Assembly (NCBI GenBank): GCA_011754535.1
Contig: JAAQVN010000001.1
Location: 868,001-932,000 of the forward strand
Origin: Enterobacter asburiae
GTDB taxonomy: Bacteria > Pseudomonadota > Gammaproteobacteria > Enterobacterales > Enterobacteriaceae
DNA length: 64,000 bases
Reading direction: 5' to 3'
A model generated the notes under the pieces. That model was not told where the DNA came from and did not search any database. It saw only the letters and a list, made by a program, of their open reading frames with translations. This document shows positions 53,582-64,000 of this stretch, in pieces (within the stretch, counting starts at the first letter, position 1; every line of letters starts with the position of its first letter). The position numbers were made by a program, and so were the translations under genes.

Positions 53582-54174
53582 TGGAATTTATTTATCCCCA
53601 CACGCACCTCGTTGCCGGAGTGGATGAGGTCGGACGCGGCCCGCTGGTGGGGGCCGTGGTGACCGCGGCGGTGATCCTCGATCCAACGCGCCCGATTATT
53701 GGTCTGAATGACTCAAAAAAACTGAGTGAGAAGCGCCGACTGGCACTGTTCGATGAAATTAAAGAGAAGGCGCTGGCCTGGAGCGTTGGGCGCGCAGAGC
53801 CGAATGAGATTGACGATCTGAATATTCTCCACGCCACGATGCTGGCAATGCAGCGAGCTGTTGCTGGCCTGAAGGTTGTGCCTGAATATGTGCTGATCGA
53901 CGGTAACCGTTGCCCGGCGCTGCCTATGCCTTCTATGGCCGTCGTTAAAGGCGACAGTCGCGTCGCAGAGATCAGTGCAGCTTCTATTATTGCCAAAGTG
54001 ACGCGCGATGCCGAAATGGCCGCGCTGGACCTTACTTATCCTCAGTATGGTTTCGGCCAGCATAAGGGGTATCCAACGGCTTTCCACCTGGAAAAGCTGG
54101 CTGAACATGGCGCAACCGAACATCATCGGCGCAGTTTTGGCCCGGTGAAGCGCGCGCTGGGACTGGTGTCCTGA
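53578..54174 (+). CDS. rnhB: Ribonuclease HII
   Basis: RNase HII removes ribonucleotides from DNA, making the first cut in ribonucleotide excision repair. The 198-residue product has the active-site residues Asp16 and Glu17 (GVDEVGRG) and Asp108 (VLIDGN). The second metal-site Asp is in RDAEMAALD. It overlaps lpxB by four bases and sits 38 bases before dnaE. Confidence 0.97.
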   Translation: MMEFIYPHTHLVAGVDEVGRGPLVGAVVTAAVILDPTRPIIGLNDSKKLSEKRRLALFDEIKEKALAWSVGRAEPNEIDDLNILHATMLAMQRAVAGLKVVPEYVLIDGNRCPALPMPSMAVVKGDSRVAEISAASIIAKVTRDAEMAALDLTYPQYGFGQHKGYPTAFHLEKLAEHGATEHHRRSFGPVKRALGLVS

Positions 54175-54212
54175 ATCAATACGCAAGCAATTAAGTAACG
54201 CGGAATCTGAAG

Positions 54213-57200
54213 ATGGCTGAACCACGTTTCGTACACCTGCGGGTGCATAGCGACTACTCCATGATCGATGGGCTGGCGAAGACCGGGCCGCTGGTAAAAA
54301 AGGCGGCCTCTCTGGGCATGCCCGCGCTGGCGATCACCGATTTTACCAACCTGTGTGGCCTGGTGAAGTTCTACGGAACGGCGCATGGCGCGGGAATGAA
54401 GCCTATCGTCGGTGCGGATTTTCATGTGCAGAGCGATCTCATCGGCGATGAGCTGACGCAAATCTCCGTGTTAGCCATGAACAATACGGGCTACCAAAAC
54501 CTTACCCTGCTTATCTCAAAAGCCTATCAGCGCGGTTACGGCGCACTGGGCCCGTGGATTGACAGGGACTGGCTGGCTGAACTGAACGAAGGGCTGCTGT
54601 TGATCTCCGGTGGCCGCATGGGCGATGTCGGTAAATCACTGCTGCGCGGTAACAGCGCGCTGGTGGATCAATGCGTCTCGTTCTATGAAGAGTACTTCCC
54701 GAATCGTTACTATCTGGAACTGATTCGAACCGGTCGGCAGGATGAAGAGAACTATCTGCACGCTGCTGTCGCGCTGGCAGAAGAACGCGGCTTGCCCGTT
54801 GTGGCGACGAATGACGTGCGTTTCCTGGAGTCCGGTGATTTTGACGCGCACGAAATTCGCGTTGCTATCCACGATGGCTTCACCCTCGACGATCCGAAAC
54901 GTCCGCGCAACTACTCATCGCAGCAGTACATGCGCAGCGAAGAGGAGATGTGCGAGCTCTTCTCCGACATTCCGGAAGCGCTGGAAAACAGCGTGGAGAT
55001 TGCCAAGCGCTGTAACGTGACCGTGCGCCTGGGCGAATATTTCCTGCCGCAGTTCCCGACGGGGGACATGACCACGGAAGATTTCCTGGTCATGAAATCG
55101 AAAGAAGGTCTGGAAGAGCGTCTCGAATTCCTGTTCCCGGATGAAGAAGAGCGTAAAAAACGTCGTCCGGAGTATGACGAACGCCTGGATATTGAACTTC
55201 AGGTGATTAACCAGATGGGCTTCCCTGGCTACTTCCTGATCGTAATGGAGTTTATCCAGTGGTCGAAGGATAACGGCGTTCCGGTTGGTCCGGGCCGTGG
55301 CTCGGGGGCGGGCTCGCTGGTGGCGTATGCGCTGAAAATCACCGACCTCGATCCGCTGGAATTTGACCTGCTGTTCGAACGCTTCCTCAACCCGGAACGT
55401 GTTTCCATGCCCGACTTTGACGTCGACTTCTGCATGGAAAAACGCGACCAGGTTATCGAGCACGTAGCCGATATGTACGGCCGTGACGCGGTTTCGCAGA
55501 TCATTACCTTCGGCACCATGGCGGCGAAAGCGGTTATCCGCGACGTGGGCCGCGTGCTGGGTCACCCGTACGGTTTTGTTGATCGTATTTCTAAGCTGGT
55601 ACCGCCCGATCCGGGCATGACGCTGGCAAAAGCGTTTGAAGCCGAGCCGCAGCTGCCGGAAATCTACGAAGCTGACGAAGAAGTCAAAGCGCTGATCGAC
55701 ATGGCGCGTAAGCTTGAAGGCGTGACGCGTAACGCCGGTAAGCACGCGGGGGGCGTGGTTATCGCCCCGACCAAAATCACCGACTTTGCGCCGCTCTACT
55801 GCGACGAAGCGGGCCAGCACCCGGTCACCCAGTTCGATAAGAACGACGTGGAATACGCCGGGCTGGTGAAGTTCGACTTCCTCGGCCTGCGCACGCTGAC
55901 CATCATTAACTGGGCGCTGGAGATGATCAACGCCCGCCGCGAGAAGAACGGCGAGCCGCCGCTGGATATCGCGGCCATCCCGCTGGATGACAAGAAAAGC
56001 TTCGACATGCTGCAGCGCTCGGAGACGACAGCCGTCTTCCAGCTTGAATCCCGCGGCATGAAAGACCTGATTAAACGCCTGCAGCCCGACTGCTTCGAAG
56101 ATATGATCGCACTGGTGGCCCTGTTCCGTCCGGGCCCGCTGCAGTCAGGGATGGTAGATAACTTCATCGACCGTAAGCACGGACGCGAAGAGATTTCCTA
56201 CCCGGACGTGCAGTGGCAGCACGAAAGCCTGAAGCCGGTACTGGAGCCAACCTACGGCATCATCCTGTATCAGGAACAGGTCATGCAGATTGCCCAGGTG
56301 CTTTCCGGCTATACCCTCGGCGGCGCGGACATGCTGCGTCGTGCTATGGGTAAGAAAAAACCGGAAGAGATGGCCAAGCAGCGCTCTATTTTTGAAGACG
56401 GTGCGAAGAAAAACGGCGTTGACGGCGAACTGGCGATGAAAATCTTCGACCTGGTGGAGAAATTCGCCGGGTACGGGTTTAACAAATCCCACTCCGCTGC
56501 CTATGCTTTGGTTTCGTACCAGACGTTGTGGCTGAAAGCGCATTATCCCGCTGAGTTTATGGCGGCGGTGATGACCGCCGATATGGACAACACCGAGAAG
56601 GTGGTAGGCCTCGTGGATGAGTGCTGGCGCATGGGTCTGAAGATCCTGCCGCCGGATATTAACTCCGGGCTTTACCATTTCCACGTCAACGATGACGGAG
56701 AGATCGTCTACGGGATCGGCGCGATCAAAGGCGTGGGTGAGGGGCCGATCGAGGCGATCATCGAAGCGCGTAACAACGGCGGCTACTTCCGCGAGCTGTT
56801 CGATCTCTGTGCCCGTACCGATACCAAAAAACTGAACCGCCGCGTGCTGGAAAAGCTGATCATGTCCGGCGCGTTCGACAGGCTGGGGCCGCACCGCGCC
56901 GCGCTGATGAACTCTCTCGGCGATGCGCTGAAAGCAGCCGATCAGCACGCGAAAGCGGAAGCCATTGGCCAGGCGGATATGTTTGGCGTACTGGCGGAAG
57001 AGCCAGAGCAGATTGAGCAGTCTTACTCCAACTGTCAGCCCTGGCCAGAACAGGTGGTGCTGGATGGTGAACGTGAAACGTTAGGTTTGTACCTGACGGG
57101 ACACCCGATCAACCAGTACATCAAAGAAATTGAGCGCTATGTCGGAGGCAACAGGCTAAAAGACATGCATCCGACAGATCGTGGTAAAATCACCACGGCT

Positions 57201-57695
57201 GCGGGGCTCGTGATTGCTGCAAGGGTTATGGTCACCAAGCGCGGCAATCGTATCGGCATCTGTACGTTAGATGACCGTTCCGGGCGTCTGGAGGTGATGC
57301 TGTTCACCGACGCGCTGGATAAATACCAGCAATTGCTGGAAAAAGACCGCATACTTATCGTCAGCGGACAGGTCAGCTTTGATGACTTCAGTGGGGGGCT
57401 TAAAATGACCGCCCGCGAAGTGATGGACATTGACGAAGCCCGGGAAAAATATGCTCGCGGGCTTGCTATCTCGCTGACGGACAGGCAAATTGATGACCAG
57501 CTTTTAAACCGACTCCGTCAGTCTCTGGAACCCCACCGCTCGGGGACCATTCCAGTACATCTCTACTATCAGAGGGCGGATGCACGTGCGCGGTTGCGCT
57601 TTGGCGCAACGTGGCGTGTCTCTCCGAGCGATCGTTTACTGAACGATTTGCGTGGCCTCATTGGTTCGGAGCAGGTGGAACTGGAGTTTGACTAA
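54213..57695 (+). CDS. dnaE: DNA polymerase III alpha subunit
   Basis: DnaE is the replicative polymerase catalytic subunit. The 1160-residue product equals E. coli in length. The PHP domain begins [13 protein letters not shown], and the polymerase catalytic aspartates Asp401 and Asp403 are in PDFDVDF. The third Asp is in [13 protein letters not shown] helix-hairpin-helix and OB domain follow near 840-1070, and the tau-binding tail is at the C-terminus. It is 12 bases before accA. Confidence 0.99.
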   Translation: MAEPRFVHLRVHSDYSMIDGLAKTGPLVKKAASLGMPALAITDFTNLCGLVKFYGTAHGAGMKPIVGADFHVQSDLIGDELTQISVLAMNNTGYQNLTLLISKAYQRGYGALGPWIDRDWLAELNEGLLLISGGRMGDVGKSLLRGNSALVDQCVSFYEEYFPNRYYLELIRTGRQDEENYLHAAVALAEERGLPVVATNDVRFLESGDFDAHEIRVAIHDGFTLDDPKRPRNYSSQQYMRSEEEMCELFSDIPEALENSVEIAKRCNVTVRLGEYFLPQFPTGDMTTEDFLVMKSKEGLEERLEFLFPDEEERKKRRPEYDERLDIELQVINQMGFPGYFLIVMEFIQWSKDNGVPVGPGRGSGAGSLVAYALKITDLDPLEFDLLFERFLNPERVSMPDFDVDFCMEKRDQVIEHVADMYGRDAVSQIITFGTMAAKAVIRDVGRVLGHPYGFVDRISKLVPPDPGMTLAKAFEAEPQLPEIYEADEEVKALIDMARKLEGVTRNAGKHAGGVVIAPTKITDFAPLYCDEAGQHPVTQFDKNDVEYAGLVKFDFLGLRTLTIINWALEMINARREKNGEPPLDIAAIPLDDKKSFDMLQRSETTAVFQLESRGMKDLIKRLQPDCFEDMIALVALFRPGPLQSGMVDNFIDRKHGREEISYPDVQWQHESLKPVLEPTYGIILYQEQVMQIAQVLSGYTLGGADMLRRAMGKKKPEEMAKQRSIFEDGAKKNGVDGELAMKIFDLVEKFAGYGFNKSHSAAYALVSYQTLWLKAHYPAEFMAAVMTADMDNTEKVVGLVDECWRMGLKILPPDINSGLYHFHVNDDGEIVYGIGAIKGVGEGPIEAIIEARNNGGYFRELFDLCARTDTKKLNRRVLEKLIMSGAFDRLGPHRAALMNSLGDALKAADQHAKAEAIGQADMFGVLAEEPEQIEQSYSNCQPWPEQVVLDGERETLGLYLTGHPINQYIKEIERYVGGNRLKDMHPTDRGKITTAAGLVIAARVMVTKRGNRIGICTLDDRSGRLEVMLFTDALDKYQQLLEKDRILIVSGQVSFDDFSGGLKMTAREVMDIDEAREKYARGLAISLTDRQIDDQLLNRLRQSLEPHRSGTIPVHLYYQRADARARLRFGATWRVSPSDRLLNDLRGLIGSEQVELEFD

Positions 57696-57707
57696 TACAG
57701 GAATACT

Positions 57708-58667
57708 ATGAGTCTGAATTTCCTTGATTTCGAACAGCCGATTGCTGAGCTGGAAGCGAAAATCGATTCTCTGACAGCGGTAAGCCGTCAGGATGAAAAA
57801 CTGGATATTAACATCGACGAAGAAGTGCATCGTCTGCGCGAAAAAAGCGTAGAACTGACGCGCAAAATCTTTGCCGATCTCGGCGCATGGCAGATCGCCC
57901 AGCTGGCGCGTCACCCACAGCGTCCGTACACCCTGGATTATGTCCGCCTGGCGTTTGACGAATTTGACGAACTGGCAGGCGATCGCGCATACGCTGACGA
58001 CAAAGCTATTGTCGGCGGTATCGCGCGTCTGGACGGACGCCCGGTGATGATCATTGGTCATCAGAAAGGCCGTGAAACCAAAGAGAAAATCCGTCGTAAC
58101 TTCGGTATGCCAGCACCAGAAGGCTACCGTAAAGCCCTGCGTCTGATGGAGATGGCCGAGCGTTTCAATATGCCTATCATCACCTTCATCGACACTCCGG
58201 GTGCATACCCTGGCGTGGGCGCGGAAGAGCGTGGCCAGTCTGAAGCCATCGCACGTAACCTGCGGGAGATGTCTCGCCTGAAGGTGCCGGTCATCTGTAC
58301 CGTTATCGGCGAGGGTGGTTCCGGTGGTGCGCTGGCGATTGGCGTGGGCGATAAAGTGAATATGCTGCAGTACAGCACCTATTCCGTTATCTCTCCGGAA
58401 GGCTGCGCGTCCATTCTGTGGAAAAGCGCCGACAAAGCACCGCTGGCCGCTGAAGCGATGGGAATCATTGCGCCACGTCTGAAAGAGCTGAAGCTGATCG
58501 ACACCGTTATCCCGGAACCTCTGGGCGGCGCGCATCGTAAGCCGGAAGTGATGGCTGCTTCCCTGAAAGCACAGCTGCTGGCCGACCTGGCCGATCTGGA
58601 CGTCCTGAGCAAAGAAGATCTGCTCAACCGTCGTTACCAGCGTCTGATGACCTACGGTTACGCATAA
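57708..58667 (+). CDS. accA: Acetyl-CoA carboxylase carboxyltransferase subunit alpha
   Basis: AccA pairs with AccD to move the carboxyl group from biotin to acetyl-CoA, making malonyl-CoA for fatty-acid synthesis. The 319-residue product has the crotonase-like fold with oxyanion loops [12 protein letters not shown] and the conserved [17 protein letters not shown]. Length equals E. coli AccA. It shares a transcript with the end of dnaE and is followed by a terminator. Confidence 0.99.
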   Translation: MSLNFLDFEQPIAELEAKIDSLTAVSRQDEKLDINIDEEVHRLREKSVELTRKIFADLGAWQIAQLARHPQRPYTLDYVRLAFDEFDELAGDRAYADDKAIVGGIARLDGRPVMIIGHQKGRETKEKIRRNFGMPAPEGYRKALRLMEMAERFNMPIITFIDTPGAYPGVGAEERGQSEAIARNLREMSRLKVPVICTVIGEGGSGGALAIGVGDKVNMLQYSTYSVISPEGCASILWKSADKAPLAAEAMGIIAPRLKELKLIDTVIPEPLGGAHRKPEVMAASLKAQLLADLADLDVLSKEDLLNRRYQRLMTYGYA

Positions 58668-58683
58668 GCTTCACAATTATCTG

Positions 58684-58711
58684 AAAAGCCGCACGATGTT
58701 GCGGCTTTTTT
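58684..58711 (+). terminator. accA terminator
   Basis: AAGCCGCA-CGATGT-TGCGGCTT is an 8-base stem followed by five Ts. It closes the long cluster before ldcC. Confidence 0.9.
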
Positions 58712-58767
58712 TATACCTGCCGTTTACCTTAACTATGCTTATCTGATGTTTTTCAAGGAGGTAAACC

Positions 58768-60900
58768 ATGAACATCATTGCCATCATGGGGCCACACGGC
58801 GTCTTTTATAAAGACGAGCCCATCAAGGAGCTGGAGCAAGCCCTGAAAGCACGCGGATATCAGCTAATCTGGCCGCAGAACAGCGCCGATCTGTTAAAAT
58901 TCATCGAACATAATCCGCGCATCTGTGGCGTGATATTCGACTGGGACGAATACGACATGGAGCTGTGCAGCGAGATCAACAGGCTGAATGAATATCTTCC
59001 GCTCTACGCCTTTATCAACACTCACTCCACCATGGATGTCAGCGCTCACGATATGCGCATGGCGCTGTGGTTCTTTGAATACTCACTCGGCGTGGCGGAA
59101 GATATTGCGACCCGCATTCAGCAATACACTGGCGAATATCTTGATAACATCACACCGCCGTTTACACGCGCGCTGTTCACCTATGTGAAAGAGGGGAAAT
59201 ACACCTTCTGTACGCCGGGACACATGGCCGGAACGGCCTATCAAAAAAGCCCGGTGGGGTGCCTGTTCTACGATTTCTTCGGCGGCAATACCCTGAAAGC
59301 AGACGTGTCGATTTCAGTGACCGAGTTAGGCTCTCTTCTGGATCACACCGGCCCGCATCTTGAAGCTGAAGAGTATATCGCCCGCACCTTTGGCGCCGAG
59401 CAGAGCTATATGGTGACCAACGGCACCTCGACCTCGAACAAAATCGTCGGAATGTACGCCGCGCCAACCGGAAGCACGTTGCTGATTGACCGTAACTGCC
59501 ATAAATCGCTGGCGCACCTGCTGATGATGAGCGACGTCGTCCCGATCTGGCTGTCACCCACGCGTAACGCGCTCGGTATCCTCGGCGGCATTCCGCGCCG
59601 GGAGTTCACGCATCAAGCCATCGAAAGTAAGGTTGCGGCGATACCCGACGCAAGCTGGCCTGTCCATGCGGTGATTACCAACTCCACCTATGATGGTCTG
59701 CTCTACAATACGAACTGGATCAAGCAGACGCTGGACGTACCGTCGATCCACTTCGATTCCGCGTGGGTGCCGTACACCAATTTCCACCCGATTTATTCGG
59801 GTAAAAGTGGGATGAGCGGCGAGCGCGTGCCGGGCAAAGTGTTTTTCGAAACGCAGTCGACGCACAAAATGCTGGCCGCATTTTCGCAGGCGTCTCTTAT
59901 TCACATCAAAGGCGAGTACGACGAGGATACGTTTAACGAAGCCTTTATGATGCACACCACCACCTCACCGAGCTATCCGCTGGTAGCCTCTATTGAAACG
60001 GCCGCGGCGATGCTGCGCGGTAATCCGGGTAAACGCCTGATTAACCGCTCGGTGGAACGGGCGCTGCATTTCCGTAAAGAGGTCCAGCGGCTGAAGGATG
60101 AGGCCGACGGCTGGTTCTTCGATATCTGGCAGCCGGAAGCGATCGACGAGGCGGAGTGCTGGCCCGTCGCGCCGGGAGAGAGCTGGCACGGCTTCCGCGA
60201 TGCCGATGCGGACCACATGTTCCTCGATCCGGTTAAGGTGACGATCCTGACGCCGGGGATGGACGAGCAGGGCGTGATGGGCGATGAAGGGATCCCCGCC
60301 GCGCTGGTGGCGAAGTTCCTTGACGAGCGCGGCGTGGTGGTGGAGAAGACCGGCCCCTACAACTTGCTGTTCCTGTTCAGTATCGGGATCGATAAAACCC
60401 GGGCAATGGGGCTGCTGCGCGGGCTGATGGAGTTTAAGCGCGCCTACGATCTCAACCTGCGGGTGAAGAACATGCTGCCGGATCTCTACGCGGAAGATCC
60501 TGACTTCTACCGCACGATGCGCATTCAGGATCTGGCCCAGGGGATCCACAGGCTGATCCGCCAGCACGATCTGCCGCGCCTGATGCTCCAGGCGTTTGAT
60601 GTCCTGCCTGATATGAAACTGACGCCTCACAAGGCCTGGCAACGGCAGGTGAAAGGTGAAGTCGAAACCGTTGAGCTGGAAAACCTGGTCGGGCGGATAT
60701 CGGCCAACATGATCCTGCCGTATCCACCAGGTGTGCCGCTGCTGATGCCGGGTGAGATGATCACCGAGGAGAGCCGGGCGGTGCTCGATTTCCTGCTAAT
60801 GCTCTGTTCGGTAGGACGCCACTATCCTGGCTTTGAAACGGATATCCACGGCGCGAAACGTGATGAAAACGGCGTGTACTGGGTGCGAGTCCTAAAATAG
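58768..60900 (+). CDS. ldcC: Constitutive lysine decarboxylase
   Basis: LdcC decarboxylates lysine to cadaverine using PLP. The 710-residue product is of the wing-domain decarboxylase family. The PLP lysine is Lys367 in STHKMLAAFSQ, and SAWVPYTNFHP lies upstream of it. A strong AAGGAGG site precedes the ATG. It lacks a cadB neighbour, and the position next to accA is that of ldcC rather than cadA. The assignment to LdcC over CadA rests on this synteny. Confidence 0.93.
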   Translation: MNIIAIMGPHGVFYKDEPIKELEQALKARGYQLIWPQNSADLLKFIEHNPRICGVIFDWDEYDMELCSEINRLNEYLPLYAFINTHSTMDVSAHDMRMALWFFEYSLGVAEDIATRIQQYTGEYLDNITPPFTRALFTYVKEGKYTFCTPGHMAGTAYQKSPVGCLFYDFFGGNTLKADVSISVTELGSLLDHTGPHLEAEEYIARTFGAEQSYMVTNGTSTSNKIVGMYAAPTGSTLLIDRNCHKSLAHLLMMSDVVPIWLSPTRNALGILGGIPRREFTHQAIESKVAAIPDASWPVHAVITNSTYDGLLYNTNWIKQTLDVPSIHFDSAWVPYTNFHPIYSGKSGMSGERVPGKVFFETQSTHKMLAAFSQASLIHIKGEYDEDTFNEAFMMHTTTSPSYPLVASIETAAAMLRGNPGKRLINRSVERALHFRKEVQRLKDEADGWFFDIWQPEAIDEAECWPVAPGESWHGFRDADADHMFLDPVKVTILTPGMDEQGVMGDEGIPAALVAKFLDERGVVVEKTGPYNLLFLFSIGIDKTRAMGLLRGLMEFKRAYDLNLRVKNMLPDLYAEDPDFYRTMRIQDLAQGIHRLIRQHDLPRLMLQAFDVLPDMKLTPHKAWQRQVKGEVETVELENLVGRISANMILPYPPGVPLLMPGEMITEESRAVLDFLLMLCSVGRHYPGFETDIHGAKRDENGVYWVRVLK

Positions 60901-60965
60901 ATGTGACCGCTTGCCAGGTGTGGGTTTTCGGTTGTAACGTTCAGGCATCATAAAAAGGAGAAGCT

Positions 60966-61355
60966 ATGCTGGGTTTAAAAGCGGTTCACCATATTGCGAT
61001 CATTGCCACCGATTATGCGAAAAGTAAGGCCTTCTACTGCGACATTCTTGGCTTTACGCTCATGAGCGAAGCTTACCGCGAGGAGCGTGACTCCTGGAAG
61101 GGCGATCTCGCGTTAAACGGGCAGTATGTGATTGAGCTGTTCTCTTTTCCTTTCCCGCCTTCGCGTCCGTCCCGCCCGGAAGCCTGCGGTCTGCGTCATC
61201 TGGCCTTCAGCGTTGATGACCTTGATAGCGCAGTAAAACATCTGGAAGCGCACGGCGTGACGTGCGAGGCGATTCGTGTCGATCCGTTTACCGACAAGCG
61301 CTTTACCTTTTTTAACGACCCGGACGGCCTGCCGCTGGAGCTTTACCAGCAGTAA
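60966..61355 (+). CDS. yaeR: VOC-family metal-dependent protein YaeR
   Basis: YaeR is a glyoxalase/dioxygenase-superfamily protein with an unassigned substrate. The 129-residue product has two beta-alpha-beta-beta-beta units. Likely metal ligands include His8 or His9 in AVHHIAII, His in LRHLAFSVDD and the last Glu in LELYQQ. AAAGGAG precedes the ATG. It lies between ldcC and tilS, with a terminator after it. Confidence 0.94.
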   Translation: MLGLKAVHHIAIIATDYAKSKAFYCDILGFTLMSEAYREERDSWKGDLALNGQYVIELFSFPFPPSRPSRPEACGLRHLAFSVDDLDSAVKHLEAHGVTCEAIRVDPFTDKRFTFFNDPDGLPLELYQQ

Positions 61356-61372
61356 TGTTTGTCCTGTGTGAT

Positions 61373-61400
61373 AATGCCCGCTCAGTTCGGGCATTTTTTA
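61373..61400 (+). terminator. yaeR terminator
   Basis: AATGCCCG-CTCAGTT-CGGGCATT is an 8-base perfect stem followed by four Ts and TATG. It starts 17 bases after the yaeR stop. Confidence 0.88.
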
Positions 61401-61413
61401 TGTGTAATTTCCT

Positions 61414-62703
61414 ATGACCTTACCCGCTATCGCACAAGCCGTTTCACCGTACCGCCAGCTGCTGGTGGGGTTTAGCGGTGGCCTGGATTCCACCGTGTTG
61501 CTGCATCGCCTTAAGCTCTGGCGCGACCGGGACCCTGACGTCCAGCTTCGGGCTATACACATCCATCACGGATTAAGCCCTCACGCGGAGGAGTGGGTGG
61601 CGCACTGTGAAGCCTTGTGTGAGGCGTGGGCTATCCCGCTCGTCGTTGAGCGCGTCACGCTTGCGGATGAAGGACTGGGTATTGAGGCGCAGGCGCGTAA
61701 AGTTCGCTACGCCGCGTTTGCCGGGGCATTACGTACTGGAGAAGTGCTGGTCACGGCGCAGCATCTGGACGATCAGTGCGAAACTTTTTTGCTGGCGCTT
61801 AAGCGGGGCAGCGGACCCGCGGGGCTTTCCGCCATGCCGGCGCGTTCTGAGTTTGCCGGGACGCAACTATTGCGTCCGCTGCTTGGCGAGACCCGCGCAT
61901 CGCTGGAATCCTGGGCGCGGGAACATCAGCTGAGCTGGATCGAAGATGAGAGCAACCAGGACGACAGCTACGATCGTAACTTCCTGCGTCTGCGCGTCCT
62001 CCCGCTTTTAAGCGAGCGCTGGCCGCATTTTGCCGACGCGACAGCAAGAAGCGCCATGCTGTGCGCCGAACAGGAAAGGCTGCTGGATGAGTTACTCAGC
62101 GAAGAGCTGGCTGATCTGATCTCTGAAGACGGTGCGCTGGCGATCGCGCCGCTGGAGGCGGTAAGCCCGGTGCGCCGGGCCGCGCTGTTACGCCGCTGGC
62201 TCGCCTCTCATCATGCTGTGATGCCGTCGCGGGCAATGCTGAGCCGTATCTGGGACGAAGTCGCACAGGCGCGGGAAGATGCGTCCCCCTGCGTACACCT
62301 GAATGGCTTCGAGGTCAGACGCTATAAAGGAAAACTCTGGTGGGTAAAATCCTTCCCCCCGCTGACCAATGTGGTGCTCCACTGGCCGTCACCGGAGGCT
62401 CCGTTAATATTGCCCCAGGATGCGGGGAGTGTCTCTCTGATGCCGACGGGTCATGTACGTCTGCCAAACCCCGGTGAACCGGTCAGCGTGCGCTTTAAGG
62501 CTGGCGGCTTGCTGCATATCGTCGGACGCAACGGGGGACGGAAACTGAAAAAGATATGGCAGGAATGCAACGTGCCGCCGTGGCTGCGCGACACCACGCC
62601 GCTGCTGTTCTACGGTGAAACGCTGATTGCTGCTGCAGGGGTGTTCATCACGGAAGCGGGGTGGACAGAAGAAGGGGCATGCTTCGAGTGGCGGAAAGCG
62701 TAA
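61414..62703 (+). CDS. tilS: tRNA(Ile)-lysidine synthetase
   Basis: TilS converts the wobble cytidine of tRNA-Ile (CAU) to lysidine, so that it reads AUA as isoleucine. The 429-residue product has the N-type ATP-pyrophosphatase loop FSGGLDST near residues 19-26. The linker domain and a C-terminal domain (near 340-429) that recognises the tRNA are both visible. The start codon is ATG at 61414. It is convergent with rof. Confidence 0.96.
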   Translation: MTLPAIAQAVSPYRQLLVGFSGGLDSTVLLHRLKLWRDRDPDVQLRAIHIHHGLSPHAEEWVAHCEALCEAWAIPLVVERVTLADEGLGIEAQARKVRYAAFAGALRTGEVLVTAQHLDDQCETFLLALKRGSGPAGLSAMPARSEFAGTQLLRPLLGETRASLESWAREHQLSWIEDESNQDDSYDRNFLRLRVLPLLSERWPHFADATARSAMLCAEQERLLDELLSEELADLISEDGALAIAPLEAVSPVRRAALLRRWLASHHAVMPSRAMLSRIWDEVAQAREDASPCVHLNGFEVRRYKGKLWWVKSFPPLTNVVLHWPSPEAPLILPQDAGSVSLMPTGHVRLPNPGEPVSVRFKAGGLLHIVGRNGGRKLKKIWQECNVPPWLRDTTPLLFYGETLIAAAGVFITEAGWTEEGACFEWRKA

Positions 62704-62723
62704 CGGGCAGCCCGGCTGCCCGT
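62703..62723. terminator. Hairpin between convergent tilS and rof
   Basis: ACGGGCAGC-CCG-GCTGCCCGT is a 9-base perfect stem that starts in the tilS stop codon and ends eight bases before the rof stop. The T-tail is weak on both strands. It probably serves both genes. Confidence 0.6.
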
Positions 62724-62731
62724 TAGTGTCA

Positions 62732-62992
62732 TCAGGATTCGCTCACCACGACGGTGCCGATTTGCGGGTGGCTGAAGCTGGCTATTTTGTCCAGACGCAG
62801 CTCACGCGTCGCACCGGCGTCTTCCACGACCAGGTATTCCACATTCTTGCGTGAAACCAGATCGCTGGCCTTCGCCTTCAACACTTCGCCATCTTTTAGC
62901 TCCAGCGTCAGTAATAAATGATGCTGGCAGGCGAGTTCGAGGTTGTCATAGTCATCACAATTGATGGGTTGATAAGTATCATTCATCGACAT
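62732..62992 (-). CDS. rof: Rho-binding antiterminator (Rof)
   Basis: Rof binds Rho and inhibits Rho-dependent termination. The 86-residue product matches E. coli Rof closely, with an Sm-like beta-barrel core ([15 protein letters not shown] and [11 protein letters not shown]). The ATG at 62992 gives [11 protein letters not shown]; a second ATG two codons later is possible. It overlaps the end of yaeP by 14 bases, so both are likely made from one transcript. Confidence 0.95.
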   Translation of the reverse strand: MSMNDTYQPINCDDYDNLELACQHHLLLTLELKDGEVLKAKASDLVSRKNVEYLVVEDAGATRELRLDKIASFSHPQIGTVVVSES

Positions 62993-63179
62993 AATCGCTC
63001 ACCAGTAAATTCGCCGCAGCATACGCTGCTTTTTCCCTGACCGACTCTGAAAGGCTCTCATCAGAGGCCACTTCATTAAGCACTTTCAATACACAGCCCA
63101 ACGCGTCCGGGACATACCCCAGATCTCCGCTGGCGATTTCCGCATACCGTTTGCGAATTAACTCACAATAATTATTCAC
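62979..63179 (-). CDS. yaeP: UPF0253 family protein YaeP
   Basis: YaeP is a small conserved protein of unknown function. The 66-residue product has the E. coli length and begins [19 protein letters not shown]. It looks mostly helical and acidic. It lies upstream of rof in a two-gene operon, with overlapping reading frames. No signal or membrane segment is seen. Confidence 0.92.
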   Translation of the reverse strand: MNNYCELIRKRYAEIASGDLGYVPDALGCVLKVLNEVASDESLSESVREKAAYAAANLLVSDYVDE

Positions 63180-63375
63180 ATCCCCTCCCGCCAGCGCACT
63201 GACTTACTGTGAGATATCATTAAGCCTACGAAGATAAACTCGGTTTAGCAAGGTGACTATACCATACTCATTTAAGCAATATCAGCGCCTTGATAGTGGT
63301 GTATTTATTACTCCGTAACAGCCTTTTGCCTCTGTTTTCGCTACAATGTGCGGCTGATTCGAATGGAGTTCTCTC

Positions 63376-63921
63376 ATGGCGCTGAAAGCGACAATTTATA
63401 AAGCAGTGGTCAACGTGGCCGATCTTGATCGCAACCAGTTTCTGGACGCGTCGCTTACTCTGGCACGCCACCCCTCCGAAACTCAGGAGCGCATGATGCT
63501 GCGCCTGCTGGCGTGGATTAAATACGCCAACGAGCGGCTGCAGTTTACCCGCGGCTTAAGCGCGGAAGACGAGCCTGAAGCCTGGCTGCGCAACGATCAT
63601 CTTGGGATCGATTTATGGATTGAACTCGGTCTGCCGGACGAGCGCAGGATTAAAAAGGCGTGTACTCAGTCCGCGGAAGTGGCCTTATTCGCCTATAACC
63701 AGCGCGCGGCGGAAATCTGGTGGCAACAAAATAAGAATAAATGCGCGCAGTTTAAAAATCTCGCCGTCTGGTATCTGGATGATGAACAGCTGGCGCAGCT
63801 GAGCGAGTTCGCCGGCCGGACGATGGCGTTGCAGGCAACGATTCAGGACGGCGCCATCTGGCTTTCTGATTCTCAGAATAATCTGGAAATTCATCTGACG
63901 GCCTGGCAGTCTGCGCCATGA
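63376..63921 (+). CDS. yaeQ: YaeQ family protein
   Basis: YaeQ is a conserved protein of the PD-(D/E)xK nuclease-like fold whose role is unclear; the Salmonella homologue can suppress an rfaH defect. The 181-residue product has [19 protein letters not shown] at the start and the likely core residues in [17 protein letters not shown] near residue 80. It overlaps arfB by four bases (ATGA), so translation is coupled. The divergent yaeP starts 196 bases away. Confidence 0.94.
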   Translation: MALKATIYKAVVNVADLDRNQFLDASLTLARHPSETQERMMLRLLAWIKYANERLQFTRGLSAEDEPEAWLRNDHLGIDLWIELGLPDERRIKKACTQSAEVALFAYNQRAAEIWWQQNKNKCAQFKNLAVWYLDDEQLAQLSEFAGRTMALQATIQDGAIWLSDSQNNLEIHLTAWQSAP

Positions 63922-64000
63922 TCGTTTTGTCCCGAAACGTCAGCATCCCTGATAACGAGCTGGAGATCACCGCCATCCGTGCTCAGGGAGCGGGTGGACA
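63918..64000 (+). CDS. arfB: Alternative ribosome-rescue factor ArfB, 5' end only
   Basis: ArfB (YaeJ) is a peptidyl-tRNA hydrolase that rescues stalled ribosomes using a catalytic GGQ loop and a C-terminal tail in the mRNA channel. Only the first 27 codons lie in the window. They begin [20 protein letters not shown] and end at GAGG, the start of the GGQ motif, with the next codon cut. The start overlaps yaeQ. About 113 residues are missing. Confidence 0.93.
   Translation, partial: MIVLSRNVSIPDNELEITAIRAQGAGG

Noticed and set aside
58768..60900. Calling the lysine decarboxylase CadA
   Set aside because: The protein family fits both, but the location after accA and before yaeR and the absence of cadB are those of ldcC.

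Overview
The window is chromosomal DNA from a gamma-proteobacterium of the family Enterobacteriaceae. The gene order follows the E. coli K-12 panC-to-arfB segment almost gene for gene, and most proteins look close to identical in length and motifs to the E. coli ones (recalled, not searched). The differences in accessory content and the repeat families fit an Enterobacter-like genome (E. cloacae complex, Lelliottia or Leclercia). That genus call is an inference. No tRNA, rRNA, insertion sequence, integrase, CRISPR array or prophage module was seen.

Layout. 1-6474, all on the minus strand: thpR-sfsA, dksA-gluQ, pcnB-folK and panB-panC (panC is cut by the window edge), covering RNA processing, the stringent response, polyadenylation, folate and pantothenate. 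pcnB starts at a conserved AUU codon. 6549-11707, plus strand: hrpB and mrcB (PBP1b). 12039-16882: a four-gene chaperone-usher fimbrial operon (major pilin, chaperone, usher, two-domain adhesin) inserted between mrcB and fhuA. This is the main accessory island. The E. coli yad fimbrial operon that normally lies between panB and folK is absent. 17086-23058: fhuACDB, ferrichrome uptake. 23152-33556: hemL, clcA, erpA, the mtn-btuF-yadS operon (minus), dgt, degP with sigma-E and Cpx-type sites, cdaR and yaeH. 33878-34510: a gene I do not recognise, with a winged-helix-like C-terminus, in the position held by yaeI in E. coli. 34507-38896, minus: map-glnD-dapD. 39219-63921: the large plus-strand macromolecule and envelope cluster rpsB-tsf-pyrH-frr-dxr-ispU-cdsA-rseP-bamA-skp-lpxD-fabZ-lpxA-lpxB-rnhB-dnaE-accA, then ldcC, yaeR, tilS, rof/yaeP (minus), yaeQ and the first 27 codons of arfB.

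How the genes work together. The right half joins translation (S2, EF-Ts, RRF, tRNA-Ile lysidine), undecaprenyl-phosphate and phospholipid precursors, outer-membrane assembly (BamA, Skp, RseP) and lipid A/fatty-acid synthesis (LpxD, FabZ, LpxA, LpxB, AccA). DegP, RseP, BamA, Skp and lipid A genes share the envelope-stress theme. DksA is encoded at the left end, and the rpsB promoter carries the GC-rich discriminator typical of its targets.

I found no clearly undescribed biological system. The items most worth a second look are the mrcB-fhuA fimbrial island with its internal attenuator-like hairpin, the unrecognised gene beside dapD, and a three-copy palindromic repeat family.
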